Notes under the pieces: generated by a model | The model's database searches: none | What the model was told of the DNA's origin: nothing | The model's input: only the letters and a program-made list of their open reading frames with translations | Shown: positions 46,054 through 54,719 of the stretch, piece after piece | How positions within the stretch are numbered: position 1 is the first letter of the stretch | Layout: every line of letters starts with the position of its first letter | Position numbers and translations under genes: made by a program | DNA from: Amycolatopsis orientalis DSM 40040 = KCTC 9412 | GTDB lineage: Bacteria; Actinomycetota; Actinomycetes; Mycobacteriales; Pseudonocardiaceae | Direction of reading: 5' to 3' | NCBI RefSeq assembly: GCF_000478275.1 | Contig: NZ_ASJB01000028.1 | Location: 355,487 to 419,486, forward strand | Length of the DNA: 64,000 nt

Positions 46054-47363
46054 GACACGGCCTCCAGTTCCGGGAGGCGGGCCACGAGCGCGCGCCGCAC
46101 CTTCGTCCGCAGATCCAGCGAGGTCGACCGGACGACACCAGTGACGAGGTCACGCACGTCTTCGGCGTCCGCGGGCAGATCGCCCCGGACGTCGAACCCG
46201 TGCAGCCGGACCCACAGCCTGCTGAGGAACTGCTTGGCGAACTCCCGCAGATCGCGCAGGAGTTCGGCGTCGGGCCGCGGGGTGAGCGGCGTGGCACCGG
46301 CGAGGGCGCGGCGGGCGTGCAGCACATAGCCCTCGCGGGCGACCTGGGCGTTGAGCCGCCGCGCGAATTCGGGGACCCCGGCGGGCGCGGCGCCGTCGAG
46401 CGGCCGGAGCGCGGGCGCGAGCACGACACCGAGCGCGAAACAGGCGGCCAGCGCGGGCAGACCGAGTCCGAATCCGGCGGCGACGCGGGTGAGTTCGTCG
46501 TCGACGAGGTCCGCGACCGGAGACCGCTCGTCGGCGGGGAGCCGGCGCAGGGTCGCGCGCACCCGCCGTTCGACACTGCGTTCGAGGAGTTCGGGGCCGG
46601 TTTCGTCGCGCCGGTTCAGCGGCGGGATCGCGGTGCGGTCCCCGCGTTGCAGACCGAGGTCCGGTGCGGGGAGCCCGGAGATCTCCTGGACGGCCTGCTC
46701 CAGCGCGCCCGCCCCGCCCGGGCGTCGCAGTGTGAGACCGAGAGCGTGCCCGGCGGCCGAACCGGCGAGGGTCCGCCACGCGGCGTCGGAAAGGTCTTCG
46801 ACGAACGCCCGGAGCGCCGGGATGTCCTGCGGTACGGCGGGTTCGGCGTGCCAGCGGCGATGAAGCTCCGCGGTCAGTTCCGCCGACGTCCGGGGGTCGG
46901 TGAGATGCCCGGTGAGCTGATCGACGCCTGCCGCGCCGCCCTCGCCGTGCAGATCGCGCAACGCCGCAGCGGCCATCGCGGGCGCCTCCGGCCCGGGCGC
47001 GCCGGAACCCGTCGCCAGCTCGTAGGCCAGCGGGAAGCACACGTCCTGGACGTCGCCCGCCGTGATGCGCAACGCGCGGCGCTGCCGCTTCAGCTGCGTG
47101 AACCACGCGGCCGTGGCACGCAGCCGGTCCGCGTCGGCCAGCAGCAGCTCCGTCAGTTCCGCCGCCGCGACCGGGTCGAGCACGGGACGGCCGAGCCGGG
47201 GACACGCCGCCGTGCGGATGACCAGCGGGTCGATGATCTTCTTGATCGTCCTGGTCAGCGGGCCGCCGTCGGCCGAGGACAGGACCTCGACGCCGTCGAT
47301 GCGTTCCCACGCCTCGGTGAGGACGGCCGAACGCAGCCGGGGCCCGCCCGATTCCGTCGTCAT
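46050..47363 (-). CDS. Uncharacterised CHAT-operon protein 1
   Basis: A 437-residue Arg/Ala/Leu-rich helical protein. I see no known domain. It starts SAVLTEAWERIDGVEVLSSADGG, contains a hydrophobic stretch GLPALAACFALGVVLAPAL near residues 315-335 that could be one membrane-associated helix, and ends with a predicted helical bundle. ATG 47363 has GGGGGAGGG upstream. It is the first gene of the three-gene CHAT operon. A hydrophobic helix in a CHAT partner would fit a membrane-acting target, but this is weak. Confidence 0.68.
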   Translation of the reverse strand: MTTESGGPRLRSAVLTEAWERIDGVEVLSSADGGPLTRTIKKIIDPLVIRTAACPRLGRPVLDPVAAAELTELLLADADRLRATAAWFTQLKRQRRALRITAGDVQDVCFPLAYELATGSGAPGPEAPAMAAAALRDLHGEGGAAGVDQLTGHLTDPRTSAELTAELHRRWHAEPAVPQDIPALRAFVEDLSDAAWRTLAGSAAGHALGLTLRRPGGAGALEQAVQEISGLPAPDLGLQRGDRTAIPPLNRRDETGPELLERSVERRVRATLRRLPADERSPVADLVDDELTRVAAGFGLGLPALAACFALGVVLAPALRPLDGAAPAGVPEFARRLNAQVAREGYVLHARRALAGATPLTPRPDAELLRDLREFAKQFLSRLWVRLHGFDVRGDLPADAEDVRDLVTGVVRSTSLDLRTKVRRALVARLPELEAVS

Positions 47364-47435
47364 CGCCCTCCCCCTTCGCGCCGCGGTCACTCTATCCGAG
47401 ACCGGCCCTCACCCCGTTGCCCGAAGCGGTCGAGC

Positions 47436-47480
47436 CTCGTGAGTGGTAATGACGGTTAGAACCGTCTTTACCACTCACGA
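47436..47480. repeat. CTCGTGAGTGG-type palindrome, copy 3
   Basis: Inverted repeat with arms CTCGTGAGTGGTAATGACGG and its complement, with two mismatches (TCTTTACC in the right arm). The TAA stop of the NB-ARC gene is inside it (47468-47470). It separates that gene from the CHAT operon. Confidence 0.88.
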
Positions 47481-49489
47481 CTCTGGATCCGCCGGAGCCG
47501 GGCGTGCACGTCCGCGGCCCTCGGTGCGCCGAGTTCGGTGAAGATCTTCAGCGCGTCACTCCAGCAGGCCGCGGCCGAGCCGAGTTCGCCCCGCGCTTCC
47601 CAGAGCTGGCCGAGATGGTCCAGCGCCGCCGCTTCGCCGTAGCGATCCCCCATGTCCCGGCGTAACTCCAGCGCCCGGTTCAGCCGGCCCGCCGATTCCC
47701 CGCTCCTGTCGATCTTCTGGAACACGAGGGCGAGTCCCACCAGCGTTTCCGCTTCGCCATAGCGGTAACCGATCCGATGACGGATCTCCAGTGCCTGCCG
47801 GAGGTTCTCGTAGGCCTGCTCGAATCTGCCCAGCCCGTGGTTCGTGAGACCGACGAAGTGCAGGGTCTGCGCCACTCCCCATTCGTCGCCTAGCCGGCGG
47901 AAGACCGACAGCGCGTCGGCGTGATGGTCGAGGGCCTCGGTGAACCGTCCCTGTTCGTGGTAGGCGATCCCGAGGCTGACCAGCGCTTGGCCCTGCCCCC
48001 AGGAATCACCGATCCGCCGCCGGATGGCGAGCGCGGACTCCAGGTACTCCAACGCTTCTTCGAACCGGCACAGGTCCCGGTGCGCGATCCCCAGCCCGGC
48101 AAGGAGGGACGCTTCGCTGAATTCGTCGGAACATCGCCGGGCGGCGTCCACCCCGGCCTTGTAGGTCGCGATCCAGTCCGCCCACGGTTTGCGCAGGGTG
48201 AAGAACGCCCACAAGGCGAGGGGCAACCGGCACGCGATCGACGGCCAGTCCGCGGCGAGCGCGGCATGCACGGACGCGACCAGATTGGGCTGTTCGGCCT
48301 CGCACCAGGCAAGGGCGTCCCCATAGGTGGCGAATTCGAGGCGGTTGGCGACGCCGGTGGAGAATTCGAGTGCCGTGCGTCTTCGCATGGGGGTGAGTAC
48401 GCGGTCCGCGGAATCCGCGCAGGCGAGATACCACTCCAGCAGCCGTTTGGGCGAGTTCTCCCGCTCTTCGGGCGGCTCCTCGGCGTCGACGCGCTCTTTG
48501 GCGTAGACACGCAGCAGGTCATGGAAACGGAACCGGTCGCGGTCGACTTCGGACAGCAGGCAGCCGCCGGTGAGTTTGTCGAGCCTGCGCCGGACGTCGG
48601 TCATGGGCGTGCCGGCGAGCACGGTCGCGGCCGCCACGCTGACGGTCGGGCCGGGATGCAGGCCGAGCAGCCGGAAGACGCGGGCCGTCGCGGGATCCAG
48701 CGCCCGGTACGACCACGAGAACACCGGCCGCAGGGCGGACATCTCGTCGTCGCCCGTCTCGAACGCGTCCAGCCTTCGCGCTTCCGACGTGAGTTCGGCG
48801 AGCAGGTCGGTGAGCCGCAGGTAAGGGTGGGCGGCGACGCGCTCGCCCGCGATCCTCAGCGCGAGCGGCAGATGCCCGCACAGATCGGCCAGTTCCCCGA
48901 TCACGCCGGGCTCCTCGTCCGCCCGTTCCGGTCCGATCGCGGTACGCAGCAGGGCCTCGGATTCGGGCGGGGACAACATGTCCAGGGTGATCCGGCGCGC
49001 GCCGTTGCGCACGACGAGACCGGACAGGCTGCTGCGGCTGGTCACCATGACGAAGCACCCCGGCGTACTGGGCAGCAGGGCGCGGACCTCGTGCGGCGAG
49101 GTGACGTTGTCCAGCACGATGACCAACCGGCGATCGTTCACCAGCGACCGGAAAAGCGCCGACTTCGCTTCGAGGCTTCGCGGGATCATCTTCCCGGGGA
49201 CCTCCAGTGCCCGGAGGAATCCGGCGAGTACCTCGTGCGGGGTACTGGGTGGCCCCGGCGCGTAGCCTTGGAGATCACAGTAGAGATCGCCGTGGGGGAA
49301 CCGTTCTCGCTGCGCGTGCGCCCATTGCACGGCCAAGGCGGTCTTTCCCACCCCCGGCGCGCCGGCGACGATCGCGACCCCGATGGAGTGGCCGTCCCCG
49401 CCCCGGTCCGCGATGGCGCTGAGCTTGGCCAGTTCCGCTTCCCGTCCGACGAACGTGGCGGTCACCGCGGGCAGCTGATGCGGGGTCAT
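47468..49489 (-). CDS. NB-ARC/TPR STAND protein without DNA-binding domain
   Basis: A 673-residue AfsR-like STAND NTPase. It starts FVGREAELAKLSAIADRG, Walker A GAPGVGKT at 43-50, Walker B RLVIVLDNV near 120, then the winged-helix part of NB-ARC (VFSWSYRALDPATARVFRLLGLHPG) and six or more C-terminal TPRs (ALVSLGIAYHEQGRFTEALD and similar). The usual N-terminal OmpR/BTAD region is absent, so it is a stand-alone switch. It lies directly upstream of the CHAT operon on the same strand, separated by a palindrome. ATG 49489 is chosen at the FVGRE domain start; an ATG at 49597 adds 36 Arg-rich residues. Confidence 0.88.
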   Translation of the reverse strand: MTPHQLPAVTATFVGREAELAKLSAIADRGGDGHSIGVAIVAGAPGVGKTALAVQWAHAQRERFPHGDLYCDLQGYAPGPPSTPHEVLAGFLRALEVPGKMIPRSLEAKSALFRSLVNDRRLVIVLDNVTSPHEVRALLPSTPGCFVMVTSRSSLSGLVVRNGARRITLDMLSPPESEALLRTAIGPERADEEPGVIGELADLCGHLPLALRIAGERVAAHPYLRLTDLLAELTSEARRLDAFETGDDEMSALRPVFSWSYRALDPATARVFRLLGLHPGPTVSVAAATVLAGTPMTDVRRRLDKLTGGCLLSEVDRDRFRFHDLLRVYAKERVDAEEPPEERENSPKRLLEWYLACADSADRVLTPMRRRTALEFSTGVANRLEFATYGDALAWCEAEQPNLVASVHAALAADWPSIACRLPLALWAFFTLRKPWADWIATYKAGVDAARRCSDEFSEASLLAGLGIAHRDLCRFEEALEYLESALAIRRRIGDSWGQGQALVSLGIAYHEQGRFTEALDHHADALSVFRRLGDEWGVAQTLHFVGLTNHGLGRFEQAYENLRQALEIRHRIGYRYGEAETLVGLALVFQKIDRSGESAGRLNRALELRRDMGDRYGEAAALDHLGQLWEARGELGSAAACWSDALKIFTELGAPRAADVHARLRRIQSREW

Positions 49490-49605
49490 ACCCGGGGAGT
49501 CGCCCCGGCGCGGACCACTGTCGCGGGTTCCCCGGTGTTCCCACCTGAATGGCGCAAACCCCGGGCCACCACGGTTCGCGGGGACGCGCGAGACCATTAG
49601 GACTA

Positions 49606-49651
49606 ACTTTCGTCCGAGTTGTACATACTTTCGTTGACTCTCGACGAAAGT
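49606..49651. promoter_or_regulatory. Two direct and one inverted ACTTTCGT boxes
   Basis: ACTTTCGT at 49606-49613 and 49627-49634 (21 bases apart, two helical turns) and its complement ACGAAAGT at 49644-49651. The last two form an inverted repeat with a nine-base spacer. They lie in the divergent region between the NB-ARC gene and the PA14 gene. The same octamer occurs upstream of both secreted protease genes. Confidence 0.55.
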
Positions 49652-49708
49652 CCTCTTAGGTTCAGCGTCGTCACAGCGTGTTCGGCTGTCCGACCTTGAG
49701 GAGCAACG

Positions 49709-52693
49709 ATGCTTCCGTCTGTCCGTAAACGCTTCAACCGGTCCCTCATCGCCCCGATCGTGCTGGTCACAGCCCTGTCGGGACTCGTGACGGCACCGGC
49801 GGAAGCGGCCGTCCCGCCCCAGCAACCGGGTGTCACGCTTCGCACGTACGACCTTCAGCGCGAGATCAGCAAGCTCTGCGTGATCAAGTCCGGGCAGACG
49901 CCCAACGTCGACAAGCTGATGCCGACGATCAACTGGACCGGCACGGCCGATTTCGGGCTCGGCGACCAGTTCGTGTCCGAGGTGACCGGCAACATCAACG
50001 TCGCGACCGCCGGCCGGTACGAGTTCCGTCTCACCAGCGACGACGGGTCCCGGCTGAGCATCGACGGCCGGCTCGTGATCAATCACGACGGGCTGCACGG
50101 CGCGACCCCGGCGGCCGGGGCGGTCGAGCTGACCACGGGCTATCACGCCCTGCGGATCGACCATTTCGACAACCTCTACGACCAGCAGGTCACCCTCGAA
50201 TGGCGGCCACCGGGCGCGGCGGACTTCGTGCTGGTGCCGAATTCGGTACTCAGCACCGACGCCGACGTCGTGCGGGTGACCTCGCCGGGCCGCAAGGAAT
50301 GCGAAGGCGCCGCGGACTCGCCGGGTGACGGCCTGCCACTGAACGGCGTCCACCCCGGCTTCACGCTGACGAACCTGCGTCCCGACGGCTTCCAGCCCCA
50401 GGTCACCGGGATGGACTGGCTGCCGGACGGACGGCTCGCCATCGCCACCTGGGGTGGTTCGGACAAGGTGCTCGGCGAAGTCCATCTGCTGAGCAACGTC
50501 ACCGGGAACACCGACCCGGCCAAGGTCCGGACGAAACGTGTCGCCGGCGGTTTGAAGGAACCGATGGGCGTCAAGTACGTCGATGGCAAGCTGTACGTGT
50601 CGGAGAAGACCCGGCTCGTCGAGTTGAACGACACCAACGGCGACGAAGTGGCCGACGCCTACCGCACGGTCGCCACCTGGCCGTTCGGCGGCAACTTCCA
50701 CGAGTTCGCGTTCGGGCTGCTGTACAAGGAAGGCTTCTTCTACGCCAACCTGTCCGTGTCCATCAACTACGGCGGCGCGACGACCGATCCGCAGCCCGCG
50801 CCGAACCGCGGCACCACGATCAAGATCAACAAGAAGACCGGTGAGGTCTCCTACATCGCCGGTGGCCTGCGCACCCCGCACGGCATCGGCTGGGGGCCGG
50901 AGGGCGACGTCTTCGTCACCGACAACCAGGGCGGCTGGCTGCCGGCGAACAAGCTCGTGCGGATCAAGCAGGACCGCTTCTTCAACCACTACACCAATCC
51001 CCCGGGACCGTTCGACGCCAAGCCGGTGACCGCGCCGGTGTTGTGGCTGCCGCACAACGAGATCGCGAACTCGCCGAGCAACATGGTCACGTTGTCGCAG
51101 GGCCCCTTCGCCGGGCAGATGGTGTACGGCGACGTGACCTACGGCGGGCTTCAGCGCGCCTTCCTGGAGAAGGTCAACGGCGAGTACCAGGGCGCCGTAT
51201 TCCGGATGACGCAAGGACTCGAGTCGGGCGTGAGCCGGATCAGCCTCGGCCCCGACGGCGCGATCTACACCGGCGGGATCGACGGCGGCGGTAACTGGGG
51301 CCAGCCCGGCAAGCTCGCCCACGGCCTCCAGAAGGTGACGCCGAACGGGAAGAACGCCTTCGACATCCTCAAGATGCGCGCGGTCGCGGGTGGGTTCGAA
51401 CTCGAATACACCCAGCCCCTCTCGGCCGAGACCGCGCAGAACCTCGCGGCGAAATACCAGGCGCAGCAATGGCGCTACCAGCCCACTCCCGCGTACGGCG
51501 GGCCGAAGATCGACGAGCAGACCCTGTCCGTCACTTCCGCTACCGTCTCGGCCGACCGCAAGAAGGTCACACTGCAAGTGGCGGGCTTGAAGGCCGGGCA
51601 CGTGGTACATCTCCGCTCGCCGCGCCCCTTCGCCGCGGAGTCCGGTGAGGCGCTGTGGAGCACGGAGGCCTGGTACACACTCAACTCCCTCGTCGGCGGC
51701 CCGCCGGCGAGCACGACGTACGAGGCGGAACGCGCCGCGCTCAGCGGCGGCGCCGGGACCAACACCAATCACGCGGCCTACACCGGGACCGGTTTCGTCG
51801 ACGGCTACTGGAACCAGGGCGCCACGACGACGTTCACGGTCACCGCGCCCACGGCCGGGACCTACAACGCGGCCCTGCGCTACTCCAACGGCCCGGATCC
51901 GGCTCCGGGGACCAAATCCGTGAGCGTCTACGTCAACGGCGCCAAGGTCAAACAGGTGCGTCTCGCCAGTACCGGGAACTGGGACACCTGGAACTCCCAG
52001 CCGGAGACACTCACCCTCGCCGCCGGGACGAACACGATCGCCTACAAGTACGACAGCGGCGACGCGGGCAACGTCAACCTCGACAGCCTGACCGTCACGA
52101 AGGCCCAGCGCGTCACCTTGTTCAACGGGAAGAACCTCGACGCCTGGGAGAAACGCTCCGGCGGCGCCGCGACCTGGCCGGTGGCGGGCGGGGCGATGGA
52201 ATCGAACGGCGGTGACATCCGCACGAAGCAGCAATTCGGCGACTTCCGGCTGCACGTCGAGTGGAACGAGCCGAACTACCCGCCGGAGGTGACCGGGCAG
52301 GCCAGGGGCAACAGCGGCGTCTACCTGCAGGAACGCTACGAACTCCAGGTGCTGGAATCCTTCGGCGACACCACTCTCGCCAACAACGAGGCCGGGTCGA
52401 TCTACTCGAAGCGGGCGCCGGACCGGAACATGGCGACCGCGCCGGGGACGTGGCAGACCTACGACGTCACCTTCCGCGCCGCACGGTTCGACGGCGCCGG
52501 GAACAAGACCGACAACGCCCGCGTCACCGTGGTCTGGAACGGCGTCGTGGTCCACGACAACGTCGAGATCGACGGCGGCACGGGCGACAGCAACCCGGAA
52601 AACGCGGGCCCGGGGGCGATCCGCCTCCAGGACCACGGCGACCCGGGTGAGAATCCGCGGTTCCGGAACATCTGGATCGAGCCGATCGCCTGA
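49709..52693 (+). CDS. Secreted four-domain sugar-binding/dehydrogenase-like protein
   Basis: A 994-residue exported protein with a signal to AEA near residue 34. A PA14 domain (about 60-190; GRYEFRLTSDDGSRLSIDG) comes first. A sorbosone/glucose-dehydrogenase-type propeller (about 220-630; LPDGRLAIATWGG, TPHGIGWGPEGDVFVTDNQ) follows. A CBM6/35-like sandwich (about 665-795; YEAERAALSGGAG, FVDGYWNQGA) and a C-terminal DUF1080 (3-keto-disaccharide hydrolase-like) domain (about 800-994; LFNGKNLDAWEKRSGG, NSGVYLQERYELQVLES) complete it. This order is frequent in polysaccharide-scavenging bacteria. PQQ use is possible but unproven. GAGGAG lies before the ATG. Confidence 0.85.
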   Translation: MLPSVRKRFNRSLIAPIVLVTALSGLVTAPAEAAVPPQQPGVTLRTYDLQREISKLCVIKSGQTPNVDKLMPTINWTGTADFGLGDQFVSEVTGNINVATAGRYEFRLTSDDGSRLSIDGRLVINHDGLHGATPAAGAVELTTGYHALRIDHFDNLYDQQVTLEWRPPGAADFVLVPNSVLSTDADVVRVTSPGRKECEGAADSPGDGLPLNGVHPGFTLTNLRPDGFQPQVTGMDWLPDGRLAIATWGGSDKVLGEVHLLSNVTGNTDPAKVRTKRVAGGLKEPMGVKYVDGKLYVSEKTRLVELNDTNGDEVADAYRTVATWPFGGNFHEFAFGLLYKEGFFYANLSVSINYGGATTDPQPAPNRGTTIKINKKTGEVSYIAGGLRTPHGIGWGPEGDVFVTDNQGGWLPANKLVRIKQDRFFNHYTNPPGPFDAKPVTAPVLWLPHNEIANSPSNMVTLSQGPFAGQMVYGDVTYGGLQRAFLEKVNGEYQGAVFRMTQGLESGVSRISLGPDGAIYTGGIDGGGNWGQPGKLAHGLQKVTPNGKNAFDILKMRAVAGGFELEYTQPLSAETAQNLAAKYQAQQWRYQPTPAYGGPKIDEQTLSVTSATVSADRKKVTLQVAGLKAGHVVHLRSPRPFAAESGEALWSTEAWYTLNSLVGGPPASTTYEAERAALSGGAGTNTNHAAYTGTGFVDGYWNQGATTTFTVTAPTAGTYNAALRYSNGPDPAPGTKSVSVYVNGAKVKQVRLASTGNWDTWNSQPETLTLAAGTNTIAYKYDSGDAGNVNLDSLTVTKAQRVTLFNGKNLDAWEKRSGGAATWPVAGGAMESNGGDIRTKQQFGDFRLHVEWNEPNYPPEVTGQARGNSGVYLQERYELQVLESFGDTTLANNEAGSIYSKRAPDRNMATAPGTWQTYDVTFRAARFDGAGNKTDNARVTVVWNGVVVHDNVEIDGGTGDSNPENAGPGAIRLQDHGDPGENPRFRNIWIEPIA

Positions 52694-52707
52694 CCCGGGA
52701 GGGAGCC

Positions 52708-52750
52708 GCCGGGTGTCTTACCGTCCTTTGTAGACGGCAAGACACCCGGC
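52708..52750. terminator. Hairpin between convergent genes
   Basis: Stem GCCGGGTGTCTT/AAGACACCCGGC extended by CCGTC/GACGG inside, seven-base loop. It lies 15 bases after the PA14 gene stop and 8 bases before the EI24 gene stop. No T-run, but well placed as a two-way terminator. Confidence 0.75.
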
Positions 52751-52757
52751 GCTCACC

Positions 52758-53516
52758 TCAGGCGGCCGGATGCGGCTGATCGGCGCCCAGGACTTCACGG
52801 GCGACGAGCACACCGCCGACGAAGCCGACCGGCATCACGATCAGGACAGCGAACGGGATCAGGCTCAGCAGCGAGGCGGGAAGCCCGAGTCCGAGGGCGA
52901 GCGCGCGGCGTTCGCGCAGCAGCAGCCGTCGCCGCTTCAGATCCATCCCCCGCCGGTAGAACGGCACGGCGATCAGTTCCAGTGCCAGGAACCACGCCGT
53001 GACCAAGGCCAGCAGGACCGGCACGACGGTCTGCCCGATCACGGGGATGAAGCCCGCGATCATGAGAGGGATCGTGAACATCAGCGAACGCAGCACGAGT
53101 GACAGCCCGTCCTTCAGGCCCATCCCCAGCAACCGCCAGAACGACAGGTCCACCGCGCCGGGAACGCCGCCGAGATCGTCTTCGACCTTCTCCGCGATGT
53201 GCTCGTAGAACGGGCCGCCGACGGCGAGGGTGATCGCGGTGAACCCGATCAGGCAGATGGCCAGTACCGCCCCGAACACCGCGACGCCGATCGCCACGCG
53301 GACCGTCGTCCGCCAGCCCTCCGCCCAGTCGTCGGCGAACGGGGTGAGCAGGAGCGCGAGATCGTCGATCCAGAACGCCAGCGCGACGATCCCGCCGAAC
53401 AGCAACAGCATGGTCAGCACCGCGGGCAGCGCACCGATCAGCAGCAGTTTCGGCGACCGCAGCAGAATGCCCAGGCCTTGCCCGAACATCCGGAACCCCT
53501 TGAAGAACTCGCGCAT
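52758..53516 (-). CDS. EI24/CysZ-like membrane protein
   Basis: A 252-residue integral membrane protein with about six segments. The opening FFKGFRMFGQGLGILLRSPKLLLIGALP is typical of EI24 domain proteins, and SLMFTIPLMIAGFIPVIGQTVVPV is the conserved hairpin. CysZ in this superfamily transports sulfate; the actinobacterial branch is uncharacterised. Single gene. A 143-base gap upstream holds the 75-base repeat. Confidence 0.82.
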   Translation of the reverse strand: MREFFKGFRMFGQGLGILLRSPKLLLIGALPAVLTMLLLFGGIVALAFWIDDLALLLTPFADDWAEGWRTTVRVAIGVAVFGAVLAICLIGFTAITLAVGGPFYEHIAEKVEDDLGGVPGAVDLSFWRLLGMGLKDGLSLVLRSLMFTIPLMIAGFIPVIGQTVVPVLLALVTAWFLALELIAVPFYRRGMDLKRRRLLLRERRALALGLGLPASLLSLIPFAVLIVMPVGFVGGVLVAREVLGADQPHPAA

Positions 53517-53587
53517 CGGGCCTTTCTATCAGTGAGCCCGCTTTGTCCGTGTTCCAGGGGATACAGGATTCCAGGGACAGGCGGAGC

Positions 53588-53662
53588 TGAAGGACGCTTT
53601 CCCCGCATGCGATGCAGGGAAAGCGCCCTTCACCGCGTGAGATGCGGGGAAAGCGTCCTTCA
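53588..53662. repeat. 75-base modular palindromic repeat, copy 3
   Basis: Left arm TGAAGGACGCTTTCCCC, two right arms (GGGAAAGCGCCCTTCA and GGGGAAAGCGTCCTTCA), same length as copies 1 and 2. The last base change C to T in the right arm is matched by A in the left arm (GGACGC), so pairing of the outer arms is preserved. Its right end gives the stop codon of the 344-residue gene. Confidence 0.88.
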
Positions 53663-54694
53663 GCCGCCGTCGGCGAGCGCGCCGCTGCCGTCCGGTCCGG
53701 TCACGATCACGCGGGTGCTCACGGCGGTCCCGAACGGGACGATGGTGACCTGCCAGGTCTGCGGCGACCCGACGTCGATCGTGGCCGTCGCCCTCCGTAC
53801 GAGCGGCGGGACGCGGTCGACGGCGAGCGCGCGGAGGTCGAACCGCGGCATCTGGGCACCGGTCGGCGCGAAGACCACGGTGAGCCGCCGGTCCTCGACG
53901 ACCGCGGTGATCACCTGGGAGATGTCCGCGGCCGCCGCCAGCGAGTCGATCGCCCGGCGCAACTCCCCCTCGCCCAGCAGGGACCGATCGACGGTGACCG
54001 TGGCGGAGCCCGACGAAGAGGTCGTCATACTCGAAGAAGAGGACTGCGTCTCTTCCGTCCGCCCGGGTTCTTCCGGCGCGAACAGCTCCACCCGGAACAG
54101 CACCAGCACGAGCGCCGCCCCGAGCACGAATCCGAGGACCGCGAGCGCGCCGAACACGCAACCCTCCGGCGGCTCGTGCACCAGGCTGGACTCCGGAGCG
54201 GATTCGATCACGGCCGCGGCCGCGCGGCGCTCCCATTCCGGTGACGGCCGCTCGACGATCTTCGCCTTCCACGGCCGGTCCGGCGGGTACTGGACGACGA
54301 GGACGCCGCCCGGCCGGTGGTCCGGGAGGTCGACGAGATTGACGCTGTGCGTGATCCTCACGCGGTGCGACGCCGCGCCGTCGGGGACGACGGTGAGGAC
54401 GAAGTCGACCGGGATGTCGCCCGTTTCCGTGCCACCCGCCCGCACGCTCTCGATCTTGGCGAGCGCGACCACCGGGACGACGGCCGCGTCGCGAGCGCGT
54501 CGCGGTGCCCCGGCGACGTAGAGCAGGAGGCCGTAGACGACGGGAAGCCCCAGGCCGGCGATGATCAGCGGAACGTACTCGATGATGATGCCGACGACGA
54601 AGGCGCACAACGTCGTCCCGCTGACGACTCCGGTCAGGAAGCCGCGGAGATGGGCGAACGGGTCACGCCGGGCGGGCGCTGGGACAGCGGACAT
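53660..54694 (-). CDS. Uncharacterised membrane protein
   Basis: A 344-residue protein. Two membrane segments near residues 20-65 (GFLTGVVSGTTLCAFVVG, VPLIIAGLGLPVVYGLLLYV), a beta-domain (VDFVLTVVPDGAASHRVRITH), one more segment near 180-205 (ALAVLGFVLGAALVLVLF), a Ser/Thr linker, then an extracytoplasmic-type domain to the end. Family unknown; the middle part has the DUF3592 style. ATG 54694 has GGAG seven bases upstream. It is 25 bases after the next gene and probably in one operon with it. Confidence 0.65.
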   Translation of the reverse strand: MSAVPAPARRDPFAHLRGFLTGVVSGTTLCAFVVGIIIEYVPLIIAGLGLPVVYGLLLYVAGAPRRARDAAVVPVVALAKIESVRAGGTETGDIPVDFVLTVVPDGAASHRVRITHSVNLVDLPDHRPGGVLVVQYPPDRPWKAKIVERPSPEWERRAAAAVIESAPESSLVHEPPEGCVFGALAVLGFVLGAALVLVLFRVELFAPEEPGRTEETQSSSSSMTTSSSGSATVTVDRSLLGEGELRRAIDSLAAAADISQVITAVVEDRRLTVVFAPTGAQMPRFDLRALAVDRVPPLVRRATATIDVGSPQTWQVTIVPFGTAVSTRVIVTGPDGSGALADGG

Positions 54695-54719
54695 GAGAGA
54701 ACTCCAGACGTCGGGCGGG

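Noticed and set aside
41964..47363. Type III-E CRISPR (Craspase) interpretation of the TPR-CHAT gene
   Set aside because: No gRAMP/Cas7-11, repeat array or other cas gene is within the window; only the protease architecture is similar.
49490..52636. Minus-strand frame that would extend the NB-ARC protein to over 1700 residues
   Set aside because: The extension is antisense to the PA14 protein and crosses the divergent promoter region; the NB-ARC homology starts at FVGRE.
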